Assembly (NCBI GenBank): GCA_041908845.1
Contig: JAYREN010000006.1
Span: 1 to 39,930 of the forward strand
DNA: 39,930 bases
Direction: 5' to 3'
DNA from: JAYREN01 sp041908845
Lineage (GTDB): Bacteria; Acidobacteriota; Holophagae; Holophagales; Holophagaceae
Below are positions 8,008 through 16,445 of this stretch, one piece after another. The first letter of the stretch is position 1; every line of letters starts with the position of its first letter. A program made the position numbers and the translations under genes. A model generated the notes under the pieces. It saw only the letters and a program-made list of their open reading frames with translations, ran no database searches and had not been told where the DNA came from.

Positions 8008-8063
8008 AATTTCTAAAATTATCGAAATAACTCCTTGCGGATTATTTCGAGAATTTTAGAATT
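8008..8063. promoter_or_regulatory. Long palindromic ars operator
   Basis: Left arm 8008-8030 and right arm 8042-8063 are near-perfect complements (one central mismatch and one end slip) around an 11-base GC-richer spacer. The arms are AT-rich in an otherwise GC-rich region, and each contains an ATTTC-N10-GAAAT-like half dyad, fitting two ArsR dimers. It ends 17 bases before the arsR start. TAGAAT (8057-8062) with TTGCGG (8035-8040), 16 bases apart, is a possible promoter within it, though the transcript leader would then be very short. Confidence 0.75.
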
Positions 8064-8080
8064 ATGGGTGGGAGGCCACT

Positions 8081-8416
8081 GTGGTCAAACGCCTGGAGTT
8101 GAATGCCGGTCGCTTGAAGGCCCTGGGCCATCCGGTGCGGCTTTCCATCCTTCGTTTCGTGGTCCAGGGCCCAGAGGGGGGCACTCCCGCCGGGGAGCTT
8201 CAGGATCGCCTCGGCATTCCCGCCTCCACTCTGAGTCATCACCTCGCGGCCCTGGCCGAGGCGAGCCTGGTCAAGGTAGAGCGCGAAGGAACCTTCCTCC
8301 GCTACCGGGCGGATTTCGCCATCCTGCAGGGACTCACCGAGTATCTCTGGGAGGACTGCTGCAAGGGTGGAGGTGGTTGCTGCATCTCCAAGAGCCTCCG
8401 AAAGGATCTCCCATGA
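8081..8416 (+). CDS. arsR: ArsR-family arsenite-responsive repressor
   Basis: Winged-helix metalloregulator of 111 residues. Helix-turn-helix: AGELQDRLGIPASTLSHHLA (37-56); wing: VKVEREGTFLRYRA. There is no CxC in the recognition-helix region as in plasmid-type ArsR. Instead two vicinal cysteine pairs, Cys93-94 and Cys100-101, lie near the C-terminus (DCCKGGGGCC), as in the group of chromosomal ArsR proteins that sense As(III) through C-terminal cysteines. The start is GTG 8081, with GGAGG at 8071-8075. It lies just behind the long palindrome and overlaps arsM by 4 bases (ATGA), so it should repress its own operon until As(III) binds. Confidence 0.92.
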   Translation: MVKRLELNAGRLKALGHPVRLSILRFVVQGPEGGTPAGELQDRLGIPASTLSHHLAALAEASLVKVEREGTFLRYRADFAILQGLTEYLWEDCCKGGGGCCISKSLRKDLP

Positions 8417-9249
8417 CCGCCTCCGATCATCCAGTCCATGAAACGGTCCGGCAGGCCTACGGCCGTATCGCGGTGGGCGGGGGTGGCTGCTGCGGACCTC
8501 AGTCCTCCTGTTGTGGCGGGGGGCGTGCCGCGGAAGTCGCCCTGGGCGTCGGGTATTCCGATGCGGAATTGGCCACCCTGCCCGAGGGTGCGAATCTGGG
8601 CCTCTCCTGTGGTAATCCTACGGCCCTGGCGGCATTGAAGCCCGGGGAAACCGTTCTGGATCTGGGTAGCGGCGCCGGGCTGGATGTGTTCCTGGCTGCC
8701 CAGCGGGTGGGCCTCGGGGGCCGGGCCATCGGGGTAGACATGACCCGCGAGATGATCACCAAGGCCCAGCGTAATGCCGAGGCCTTTCGCCTGCGGACGG
8801 GCTTGGACAACGTGGCGTTCCATCATGGCCAGATCGAGGCGCTGCCCCTGCCGGATGCCTCGGTGGATGTGGTGATCTCCAACTGCGTTCTGAACCTCAG
8901 CCCCGATCAGGGCAGGGTCTGGAAGGAAATCGCCCGGGTGCTGAAGCCCGGCGGACGGGTGTCCATTTCGGACATGGTGCTGTTGCAGTCCCTGCCGGAG
9001 GCCCTACGCATCCGCGTAGAGGCCCTGGTGGGCTGCATCGCAGGCGCCGTGCTTCAGGAGGAACTGAAGGGGATGGTCGCTGAGGCGGGCCTCGTGGATC
9101 TAGTCCTGACGCCCAAGGAGGGCGCCGTGGAGGCCATGCTCCCCGCCTGGGATTCAATGGCCATCCTGGTGCGGGATCATCTTCCGGATGGAACCCAGCC
9201 TTCCCGTTTCATCGCCAGCCTGATCATTTCCGCCCGCAAACCCGCGTGA
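8413..9249 (+). CDS. arsM: Arsenite S-adenosylmethionine methyltransferase
   Basis: Class I methyltransferase of 278 residues which methylates As(III) to mono-, di- and trimethyl forms. SAM site: VLDLGSGAGLDVF (81-93). The three cysteines required in ArsM are present: Cys66 (GLSCGNP), Cys158 (ISNCVLNL) and Cys208 (VGCIAGA). An N-terminal Gly/Cys segment holds Cys26, 27, 33 and 34 (CCGPQSSCC), as in many bacterial ArsM proteins. ATG 8413 overlaps the arsR stop; the frame is open back to 8035, but that stretch underlies arsR in another frame. Cytoplasmic; works on the same As(III) that Acr3 exports. Confidence 0.93.
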   Translation: MTASDHPVHETVRQAYGRIAVGGGGCCGPQSSCCGGGRAAEVALGVGYSDAELATLPEGANLGLSCGNPTALAALKPGETVLDLGSGAGLDVFLAAQRVGLGGRAIGVDMTREMITKAQRNAEAFRLRTGLDNVAFHHGQIEALPLPDASVDVVISNCVLNLSPDQGRVWKEIARVLKPGGRVSISDMVLLQSLPEALRIRVEALVGCIAGAVLQEELKGMVAEAGLVDLVLTPKEGAVEAMLPAWDSMAILVRDHLPDGTQPSRFIASLIISARKPA

Positions 9250-9262
9250 GTTTGGAGCTCTC

Positions 9263-10359
<1,097 letters not shown>

Positions 10360-10363
<4 letters not shown>

Positions 10364-10785
10364 CCCAAGCACTCCCCACAGGCCTGCTGTTCCTCTGTGT
10401 TGCCAACAGCGCCCGCTCCCAGATGGGAGAGGGGCTCGCCCGCATGCTGTTCCCCGGCATCCGCGTTCAGAGCGCGGGCAGCCGCCCCAGTCGCGTGAAC
10501 CCTAATGCCATCGAGGTCCTGGCCGAGCTCGGTATCGATGCCAGCTCTCATGCTTCGAAATCCGTGCAGGACATCGACCTCGCCACCGTGGATCTCGTGA
10601 TCACCCTTTGTGCCGAAGAGGTTTGCCCGCTATTTCTGGGCAAGGCGGAGCGCCTCCATTGGCCCATTCCCGATCCTGCCAGCGAGGATCCGAGCCTCAC
10701 CCCCGACAAGTTGCGCGAACGGTTCCGGGCGACTCGGGACGAGATCCGGCGGCGGTTGGAGGCCCTGAAGGCTGAGCGGTTCTGA
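10360..10785 (+). CDS. arsC: Arsenate reductase, low-molecular-weight phosphatase type
   Basis: 141 residues; reduces As(V) to As(III) for export or methylation. The phosphatase-like loop CVANSARS (13-20) gives nucleophile Cys13 and Arg19; Cys84 and Cys89 in TLCAEEVC are the relay cysteines of the thioredoxin-coupled class; Asp105 in WPIPDP is the general acid. A complete set, so an active thioredoxin-type enzyme is expected, as opposed to the glutaredoxin type. Last gene of the operon; no clear terminator follows it, only the repeat-bearing spacer. Confidence 0.93.
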
Positions 10786-11193
10786 CCCGGGCCATTGAGC
10801 GGAGTTCCGTAAGCCCCTTGTAAGTGTTCAGCGGCCGCAAAAGATCCACCACGGAGATCACCGAGGCTCGCTGTGCGAGCAGCACAGAGAGCACCGAGAA
10901 AGACTAGTAGGAACCGACTCCTGGTTCAGCATCGCGCTGGCAGCAGTTCCCCTTTTCCCCGTGGTGGATCTTTTCATAGGTCTGAACGGTAACACCTCCT
11001 TTTAGGCTTCGAACCTGCCTCTAGGGGTTTTGTGTCCACGGAGGATTTTACAAACCCTCGAGTTGCGAGGAATGGCCCCTGATTTGGCAAAAAATCCAGG
11101 CGGGAAAAAATGCCGGCCTAGAAAAAAACATGACGAATCTCAGAATCGGTGACATCCTTCCTTGTATTCCGTTTCGGATTTTTCACAGCGGCC
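10786..11193. other. Non-coding spacer, 408 bases
   Basis: No gene is convincing here. It contains the 162-base inverted-repeat element (10826-10987), then an A/T-richer stretch before the AraC gene. On the minus strand a 39-codon ORF (10977 down to 10858) starts at ATG behind AAAGGAGGTG, but the gap of 15 bases is too long and the ORF is made of the repeat, so I do not call it. A GTG at 11149 could extend the AraC protein by 15 residues. Confidence 0.6.
10826..10987. repeat. Terminal inverted-repeat element, CACGGAG type
   Basis: The outer arms GTTCAG (10826-10831) and CTGAAC (10982-10987) and the inner arms AAAAGATCCACCACGG (10839-10854) and CCGTGGTGGATCTTTT (10959-10974) are exact complements with equal 7-base gaps between outer and inner pairs. 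Next to the left inner arm lies ACCACGGAGATCACCGAGG and later CACAGAGAGCACCGAG, the tandem CACGGAG style seen in dispersed intergenic repeats of many bacteria. It has no transposase; it resembles a MITE or a large folded RNA/DNA repeat. Confidence 0.7.
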
Positions 11194-12054
11194 ATGTCCA
11201 ACCACGATCCCAAAAACCTCCAAACCTGCACCAGCGGCTCACTGCGGCTCGTCATCCTCAAGCGGGATCCCGTGCCCGCCAAGGCCGCTCCCAGCCGTGA
11301 TTCCTGGACGCTGCTCATGCCCACGGGCCCCGTGCGGGTCTGCACGGGCGAAGACCACGAGGAAGGCATCGTGCCTCGGGGGAGCCTGGCGCTCCTGCTG
11401 CCGGGTTTCGGGCACAACCTGAAGCGCCATGTTGCCGACCAGCCCTTCGGCTTCACGGCCCTGCAGCTGGATGGGCCCTTTCCCGAACCCCTGGTGAGCA
11501 TCCTCCAGCACCCGCCCCGCAAATGGCAGGAGCAGAGCTTCGCCTCCCTCCGCAGCCAGAGCTTGAAACAGCTCTTCGATATCTTCACCCTCGAGATGTC
11601 CCATCCGGACGGGCTCCAGCTCATGACCCGGGAGCTCTTCCTCATCCTTCTGGGCGCCGAGCTCCAGCGCCTCACGGAAAAGGAGGATCGGGGCCGTTTC
11701 CCCTATCGCCTCTCCCGTTCCACCCTGCAGCTGGTGCTGGATCACATGGAGGCCCACATCGGGGCCAAGAATTCCGTGCCGGATCTTGCCAAGCTCGCCC
11801 GCTGCACCCCGGATCACTTCATTCGCCTCTTCCGGGAAGCCACCAGCACCACACCCCACCAGTACCTGATTGAGCGGCGCCTCCAGCGGGCCGTGCAGAT
11901 GCTTTCAGACGGCGAACGGCCCTCGGATGTGGCGACCAACCTCGGCTTCTACGATGCGAGCGCATTCACCCGGGCCTTCAAGCGGCGCTTCAGCGTGCCT
12001 CCCAGCAAGTACGCCCAGGAAGCCTACGATCGTCAGTTCCCCAAGAAGGGCTGA
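11194..12054 (+). CDS. AraC-family transcriptional regulator
   Basis: 286 residues. The C-terminal two-helix-turn-helix domain spans about 178-276: first unit SVPDLAKLARCTPDHFIRLF, second SDVATNLGFYDASAFTRAF, ending in the typical FKRRFSVPPSKY. The N-terminal 165 residues form the ligand-binding half, with no clear cupin motif. The start is uncertain: ATG 11194 (no good ribosome site) or GTG 11149. It ends one base before the kinase-like gene, so the two are likely co-transcribed and the regulator may control sugar phosphorylation in response to a sugar. Confidence 0.85.
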   Translation: MSNHDPKNLQTCTSGSLRLVILKRDPVPAKAAPSRDSWTLLMPTGPVRVCTGEDHEEGIVPRGSLALLLPGFGHNLKRHVADQPFGFTALQLDGPFPEPLVSILQHPPRKWQEQSFASLRSQSLKQLFDIFTLEMSHPDGLQLMTRELFLILLGAELQRLTEKEDRGRFPYRLSRSTLQLVLDHMEAHIGAKNSVPDLAKLARCTPDHFIRLFREATSTTPHQYLIERRLQRAVQMLSDGERPSDVATNLGFYDASAFTRAFKRRFSVPPSKYAQEAYDRQFPKKG

Positions 12055-12055
12055 C

Positions 12056-13159
12056 ATGGTGGCCCACGCGACGCCCGATCCGAGGGACATCGCGCGGCGG
12101 TTTCAGATCGAGCCGGAAGCCCGCTGGGTCGAGCCCTACGGAAACGGCCACATCAACGCGACCTTCCGAGTGGGATGCGGTGAACCTGGAGGCGAGCGCC
12201 ACTTTCTGCTGCAGCGGATCAACGCCAGTGTCTTCCGGGATCCGCGGGCCCTCATGGAAAACCTGGGCCGAGTCACACGGCATGTGCGCGGGCGGCTCGC
12301 TCGGGAAGGCGTCGCGGACCTCCATCGCCGCGCCCTCGCGCTGGTCCCCTCGAAGGATGGAGCCGATTTCGTGCTGGATGACGAAGGCGCCTACTGGCGC
12401 TGTTTCCCGTTCATCGAGGGCACCCGGACCCTCTCGAAAATAGAGAGCGCCGCCCAGGCCGTTGAAGCCGGTCGGGCCTACGGAGCCTTTCAGCGCCTTC
12501 TGGGGGATCTCCCGCCCTCCAGCCTCGCCCCCACCATCCCGCACTTCCATGATGCGGGTCTGCGTTTCCAGGCCTTCAGCGAGGCCCTGGAGCGGGATCT
12601 CAACAACCGGGCCAACCAAGCCGTGCCGGAGATCCGGTTCGCCCTGGGCCAGCAGTCCCTGGCGGTTTTTTTCGCAGGGTTCATCGCTCGGGGCGACATG
12701 CGCGAACGGACGGTCCACAACGACACTAAGCTCGACAATCTGCTCTTCGAGGCCACTGCGGATACGGCCCTCTGTGTGGTCGATCTGGATACGGTGATGC
12801 CCGGACTGCCTCTCTACGATTTCGGGGATCTCGCCCGCAGCGCGGCCTGCGGCGCCGTCGAAGACGAATCCCGGCTCGACAGGGTGCGCGTAGACCCGGG
12901 TCTCTTCGGAGCCCTGGCCAAGGGATTTCTCGAAGGGACCGGGGATGCTTTGAACTCCGTGGAGCGGGAGAACCTGGTGGGCGCAACCCAGGTCTTTGCC
13001 TACACCCTGGGCCTGCGGTTCCTCACGGATTTCCTGGAAGGTGATTGCTACTTCCGCACCCACCGCGAGGGCCACAACCTGGATCGCGCCCGGGTCCAGT
13101 TCGCGCTCCTGCGGGATCTCCAGGAGCACGAGGGTGAATTGCGTGCCGCCGCTACGTGA
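12056..13159 (+). CDS. APH-fold kinase resembling N-acetylhexosamine 1-kinase (NahK)
   Basis: 367 residues, aminoglycoside-phosphotransferase fold. GNGHINATFRV (29-39) is the nucleotide-loop region and FLLQRIN (50-56) the lysine-strand position, here with Gln-Arg. The catalytic loop HNDTKLDN (221-228) gives Asp223 and Asn228, and VVDLDTVMPG (241-250) the metal aspartate. The GxGHINxTF start and HNDTKxxN loop resemble NahK, which phosphorylates GlcNAc/GalNAc at C1. ATG 12056 follows the regulator stop by one base. Its tail overlaps the convergent membrane gene by 8 bases. No nucleotidyltransferase or sugar transporter is nearby, so the substrate is an inference from motif style. Confidence 0.7.
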   Translation: MVAHATPDPRDIARRFQIEPEARWVEPYGNGHINATFRVGCGEPGGERHFLLQRINASVFRDPRALMENLGRVTRHVRGRLAREGVADLHRRALALVPSKDGADFVLDDEGAYWRCFPFIEGTRTLSKIESAAQAVEAGRAYGAFQRLLGDLPPSSLAPTIPHFHDAGLRFQAFSEALERDLNNRANQAVPEIRFALGQQSLAVFFAGFIARGDMRERTVHNDTKLDNLLFEATADTALCVVDLDTVMPGLPLYDFGDLARSAACGAVEDESRLDRVRVDPGLFGALAKGFLEGTGDALNSVERENLVGATQVFAYTLGLRFLTDFLEGDCYFRTHREGHNLDRARVQFALLRDLQEHEGELRAAAT

Positions 13160-13679
13160 TCGGTCTGCTTGGGGGGTGTTGCTTGATGGCCCAGAGGCCT
13201 AAAAGCGGCAGCAGCGCTACCGTGAGCCAGAAGGACAGTCGCCATTCCAGCCGATAGCCCCAGGGCGAGCCGTGAAAGGTCCGCGTGTCTCGGATCGCCC
13301 CTTGAGTCAGGGCGAGGCAGGCCAGGGCCCAGGCCAGGAGGGCGGCGCGGCGCAGCCCCTGGGAGGCGCGGAGACGCCCGAAGGCGAGCAGGCCCGTGAG
13401 GATCCCAGCCACGGGGATCAGCCAGTAGGAGGGATGCTCCGCGTCGATTACGGGGCGATCCTGCTTCACCCCGGCTTTCGTCGGCGTGGGCCACCCTTCG
13501 GGGGGTTGCGGCTTGGGCATGGAGCCTGGGACAAGGGCCAGCTCCAGGCCGCTGATGGGCATCGTGTCCGGCTGAACTCGATTCGATGAATTGGGGCAGC
13601 TCACGGTCATCCAGGGGAACGCGAAGAGCACCAGCAGGGCCAGTCCGTGAAGCAGGGGAAGGACGCGGAAGGGGCGCAT
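13152..13679 (-). CDS. Small four-helix membrane protein, unknown function
   Basis: 175 residues with four hydrophobic segments (about 5-25, 85-103, 113-130 and 148-166) and a 55-residue loop after the first that holds a lone cysteine (VSCPNSSNR) and several prolines. I recognise no family. ATG 13679 lies 2 bases after the amidase stop; the ribosome site is weak, so coupling to amidase translation is likely. An upstream in-frame start at 13817 lies inside the amidase gene and is rejected. Confidence 0.65.
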   Translation of the reverse strand: MRPFRVLPLLHGLALLVLFAFPWMTVSCPNSSNRVQPDTMPISGLELALVPGSMPKPQPPEGWPTPTKAGVKQDRPVIDAEHPSYWLIPVAGILTGLLAFGRLRASQGLRRAALLAWALACLALTQGAIRDTRTFHGSPWGYRLEWRLSFWLTVALLPLLGLWAIKQHPPSRPIT

Positions 13680-13681
13680 GG

Positions 13682-15286
13682 TCACAGGCTCGCCGTGGGC
13701 GCGAACCGAGGCGCCTGGCGGGCTCTTGTGGCTTGCTCGAAGGCATAAGCGAGGGAGAACAGGGTGCCTTCGCTCCATGCTCGACCGAAGAAACTGAGCC
13801 CCACGGGCAGGCCGCAAACGAACCCTGCGGGCACGGTGATATGCGGGGTTCCCGCCACGGCGGCGAAGCTGGAGCAGCTGAAACCAGAGGCATCGCCATT
13901 CACCGGGTCCGTGAGCCAGGCCGGTGCCCCCGTGGGTGCGATCAGGGCCGCGAGTTGGTGCTTCCTGAGAACGCCTTCGATATCTCGTCGAGCCTGGCGA
14001 GTGGCCTCCAGGGCCTTTAGATACGCGGGCTCGGTGAGCGGTCCTTTGGCCTGGGCTTGAAGCAGGAGTTCCTGGTCGAAGTAGGGCATCTCCTTCTCCT
14101 TGTGGCGTTCGTTGAAGGCGATGAGGTCGGCGAGGTTCTTCACGGCGCCTCCCCGACCCGAGAGATAGGCCTCCAGGTCGGCCTTGAACTCGTAGAGCAG
14201 AATTTCCAGTTCGGCCTTGTCGTACGCGGTAGATGTGAGCTCCACATCCACCACCGTGGCACCGCTGGTCTTCAGGGCCGCCAGGGCGGGGCGAAGGGCG
14301 CGATCCAGGGCGGCGTGCTGCCCGAGCAGGCCAGAAACCAGCCCGAGGCGGGCCCCCTGCAGGCCCTTGGGATCGAGATATCGCGTGAAGTCTGAGTCCA
14401 CCGGGCGATTTTCATTTTCGGTGGAGGGATCTCGAGTATCCACGCCTGCCAGCGCCGAGAGCAGGATCGCGGAATCCCGTACGGTGCGGGTCATCGGCCC
14501 CGCGGTGTCCTGGGTGTGGGAAATGGGGATGATGCCACTGCGGCTCAGGAGCCCCACCGTGGGTTTCAGGCCCACCAGGCTGGCCATGCTGGCGGGGCTC
14601 ACGATGGAGCCGTCGGTCTCCGTCCCCACCGCCACCGCGCAGAGATTGGCCGCCACGGCCACGGCGCTGCCGGAGGAGGACCCCGAAGGGCTGCGGTCCA
14701 GGGTGTAGGGATTGCGGGTCTGGCCACCACGTCCGCTCCAGCCGCTGGTGCTGCGGGTGGAGCGAAAGTTGGCCCACTCGCTGAGATTGGTCTTCCCAAG
14801 GATCACCGCACCCTCCTCCCGCAGACGCCGCACGATATAGGCATCGCGGCCGGGGACGGGCGCATCGGCCAGGGCCAGGGAGCCCGCCGTGGTTTTCATG
14901 CGATCCGCTGTGTCGATGTTGTCCTTGAGCAGGACGGGGATGCCGTGCAGGGCGCTCCGGGGTCCACTCTTCTTTCGTTCCGCGTCGAGGGCATCCGCCA
15001 GGGCCAAGGCCTCGGGATTGAGTTCGATGACGGAGCGGAGCCTGGGTTCCGCCTGATCCAGAGCCCGGATGCGCGCGAGGTATTTGGAGGCCAGCACCCG
15101 GGCGCTGAGTCGGCCCACCGCCATCTCCGCCTGAAGCTGATCGAGGGTCGCTTCCTCCAGAGGCAAGGAAGCCGAGGGAATGGGATTGGCGCCCTGCAGC
15201 ATCACACCCCCCGCCAAGGCCGCACCCCCTGCAGCCAGGAAGCTACGGCGATCGAAGACGCATGGTGACGTGGCTTCACGGGACAT
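13682..15286 (-). CDS. Tat-exported amidase, amidase-signature family
   Basis: 534 residues. A twin-arginine signal is visible (DRRSFLAAGGAALAGG, 12-27), so it acts outside the cytoplasm. Amidase-signature triad: Lys121 in GIPVLLKDNID, the Ser-rich loop PSGSSSGSAVAVA (200-212) that carries the cis-serine, and the nucleophile Ser227 in TETDGSIVSPAS. GatA subunits of the tRNA amidotransferase are not Tat-exported and sit with gatB/gatC, so this is a free hydrolase of amides or peptides, perhaps peptide amidase. ATG 15286 has GGAG 6 bases upstream. Confidence 0.88.
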   Translation of the reverse strand: MSREATSPCVFDRRSFLAAGGAALAGGVMLQGANPIPSASLPLEEATLDQLQAEMAVGRLSARVLASKYLARIRALDQAEPRLRSVIELNPEALALADALDAERKKSGPRSALHGIPVLLKDNIDTADRMKTTAGSLALADAPVPGRDAYIVRRLREEGAVILGKTNLSEWANFRSTRSTSGWSGRGGQTRNPYTLDRSPSGSSSGSAVAVAANLCAVAVGTETDGSIVSPASMASLVGLKPTVGLLSRSGIIPISHTQDTAGPMTRTVRDSAILLSALAGVDTRDPSTENENRPVDSDFTRYLDPKGLQGARLGLVSGLLGQHAALDRALRPALAALKTSGATVVDVELTSTAYDKAELEILLYEFKADLEAYLSGRGGAVKNLADLIAFNERHKEKEMPYFDQELLLQAQAKGPLTEPAYLKALEATRQARRDIEGVLRKHQLAALIAPTGAPAWLTDPVNGDASGFSCSSFAAVAGTPHITVPAGFVCGLPVGLSFFGRAWSEGTLFSLAYAFEQATRARQAPRFAPTASL

Positions 15287-15370
15287 GAGGACTCCGGCTG
15301 GGGTGATAGACGCATGATACGCCCGTCGCCTCAGCGCGTTTCCACGCACCCATTCATAGCCGCTGGCCGC

Positions 15371-16297
15371 CTACTCCCAGAAGCTAAGCAGTTCCACATC
15401 GAAGACGAGCATGCCCGAGGGCTTGCCGCGCTCACCGCGGTAGGCGAGTTTCTGGGGAATCCAGAAGCGGGTTTTCTCACCCTGCACCATGAGCTGGATG
15501 CCTTCGGTCCAGCCGGGGATGACTTCGCTGAGGCGGAAGCCGGAGGGTTCTCGGCGGAGGATGGAGCTGTCGAACATCTTTCCGTCGGTGGTCCAACCGG
15601 TGTAGTGGACATTGACCTGGCTCCGGCGGGTGGGGTGCTTGGTGCCGGTGCCTGCGCGCAGGGTGCGAAAGGCGAGCCCCGAGGTGGTGATGCGCGCCTC
15701 GGCCGGGGGTTGGGTCACATCTGCGGGGGCCTGGGTGGGCGGGGGATCCACCGAGAGNNNNNNNNNNCCCGGGCCCCCCCCCCCCCCCCCCGGGGGGGGG
15801 CGCCCCCCCGGGCGGGGGGGGGGGCCCCCCCCCGCGGGGGCCTGGGTGGGCGGGGGATCCACCGAGAGCAATTCCACCTCGAGGATCAGATCGCCCTGGG
15901 GACGCCCCGGAGCTCCGGCAAAGGCCAGGGCTTCGGGAATCCACATGCGCCGCGTCTCCCCCTCGACCATGAGCTGCAGGCCTTCGCCCATCCCCTTCAT
16001 CAGACGTTCCAGACCCAGGATCATGGGCACCTGGCGGGCATGGGTGCTGTCGAAAACCTTTCCGTCACGAGTCCACCCCGTGTAGTGCAGGGTGACGTAA
16101 TCCTTGGGTCCGGGCTGCACGGTATTCCGACCCTCCTTCAGGCGCAGGGTCGTCAGGCCCGAGAGGGTCTTCACGGCTTCGGCCGGAGGTGCCGCCATGG
16201 GGACTTGGAGGGTGGGCGAGGCGGGCGGTTGTGAAGCTGCTGGATGGGTGGCCAGAAGGGCTGCAAACAAGGTCGGGACAGACGGGGGCATGGGCAT
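15371..16297 (-). CDS. Exported protein with two FKBP isomerase domains, interrupted by assembly gap
   Basis: 308 codons as assembled. An N-terminal signal-like segment (1-25), then two FKBP-type peptidyl-prolyl isomerase domains, about 48-146 and 205-306. Each has YVTLHYTGW or VNVHYTGW, FDS, and a GLQLMVEGE- or GIQLMVQGE-like strand, with the WIP element at 119-121 and 279-281. The linker carries LSVDPPPTQAPA twice (144-155 and 181-192), separated by 10 N and 66 bases of pure G/C. This is almost certainly an artefact: without the 111-base duplication the protein would be 271 residues and still in frame. The start could also be ATG 16291. Likely a periplasmic folding helper. Confidence 0.8.
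   Translation of the reverse strand: MPMPPSVPTLFAALLATHPAASQPPASPTLQVPMAAPPAEAVKTLSGLTTLRLKEGRNTVQPGPKDYVTLHYTGWTRDGKVFDSTHARQVPMILGLERLMKGMGEGLQLMVEGETRRMWIPEALAFAGAPGRPQGDLILEVELLSVDPPPTQAPAGGGPPPRPGGRPPPGGGGGGPXXXXLSVDPPPTQAPADVTQPPAEARITTSGLAFRTLRAGTGTKHPTRRSQVNVHYTGWTTDGKMFDSSILRREPSGFRLSEVIPGWTEGIQLMVQGEKTRFWIPQKLAYRGERGKPSGMLVFDVELLSFWE
15723..15868. other. Assembly gap with flanking 35-bp duplication
   Basis: Ten N (15758-15767) followed by 66 bases made only of G and C (15768-15833). The same 35 bases precede (15723-15757) and follow (15834-15868) it. This is the mark of a scaffold join at a poorly read, low-complexity end, so the true sequence here is unknown. Confidence 0.9.
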
Positions 16298-16445
16298 TCC
16301 AGAAAGGGCGGCGCGCGCGGACCGCGTGTCCTGGATCGATTCTACTCAGGCCGCTTCAACGGCGCCGGATCAGTCCCAGCGACGGTCTGCGGGAAAAGTC
16401 CACCTGGGCTTCCTGGGCCTTCGGGGACTTGGGATGGCATTTTCA

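Noticed and set aside
8035..8412. Upstream in-frame extension of arsM through the arsR region
   Set aside because: It runs in another frame under arsR and through the operator; the ATG at 8413 fits the ArsM start and overlaps arsR as ATGA.
10858..10977. 39-codon minus-strand ORF behind AAAGGAGGTG
   Set aside because: Spacing of 15 bases is too long and the ORF is made of the inverted-repeat element.
10993..11003. CACCTCCTTTT, identical to the 3' end of 16S rRNA (anti-Shine-Dalgarno)
   Set aside because: The match stops there; nothing of the preceding 16S helix is present, so it is chance or part of a repeat.
11004..11025. T-arm-like GGTTCGAAGCC on the minus strand, a possible tRNA
   Set aside because: Stem pairs poorly and no anticodon or acceptor stem can be folded around it.
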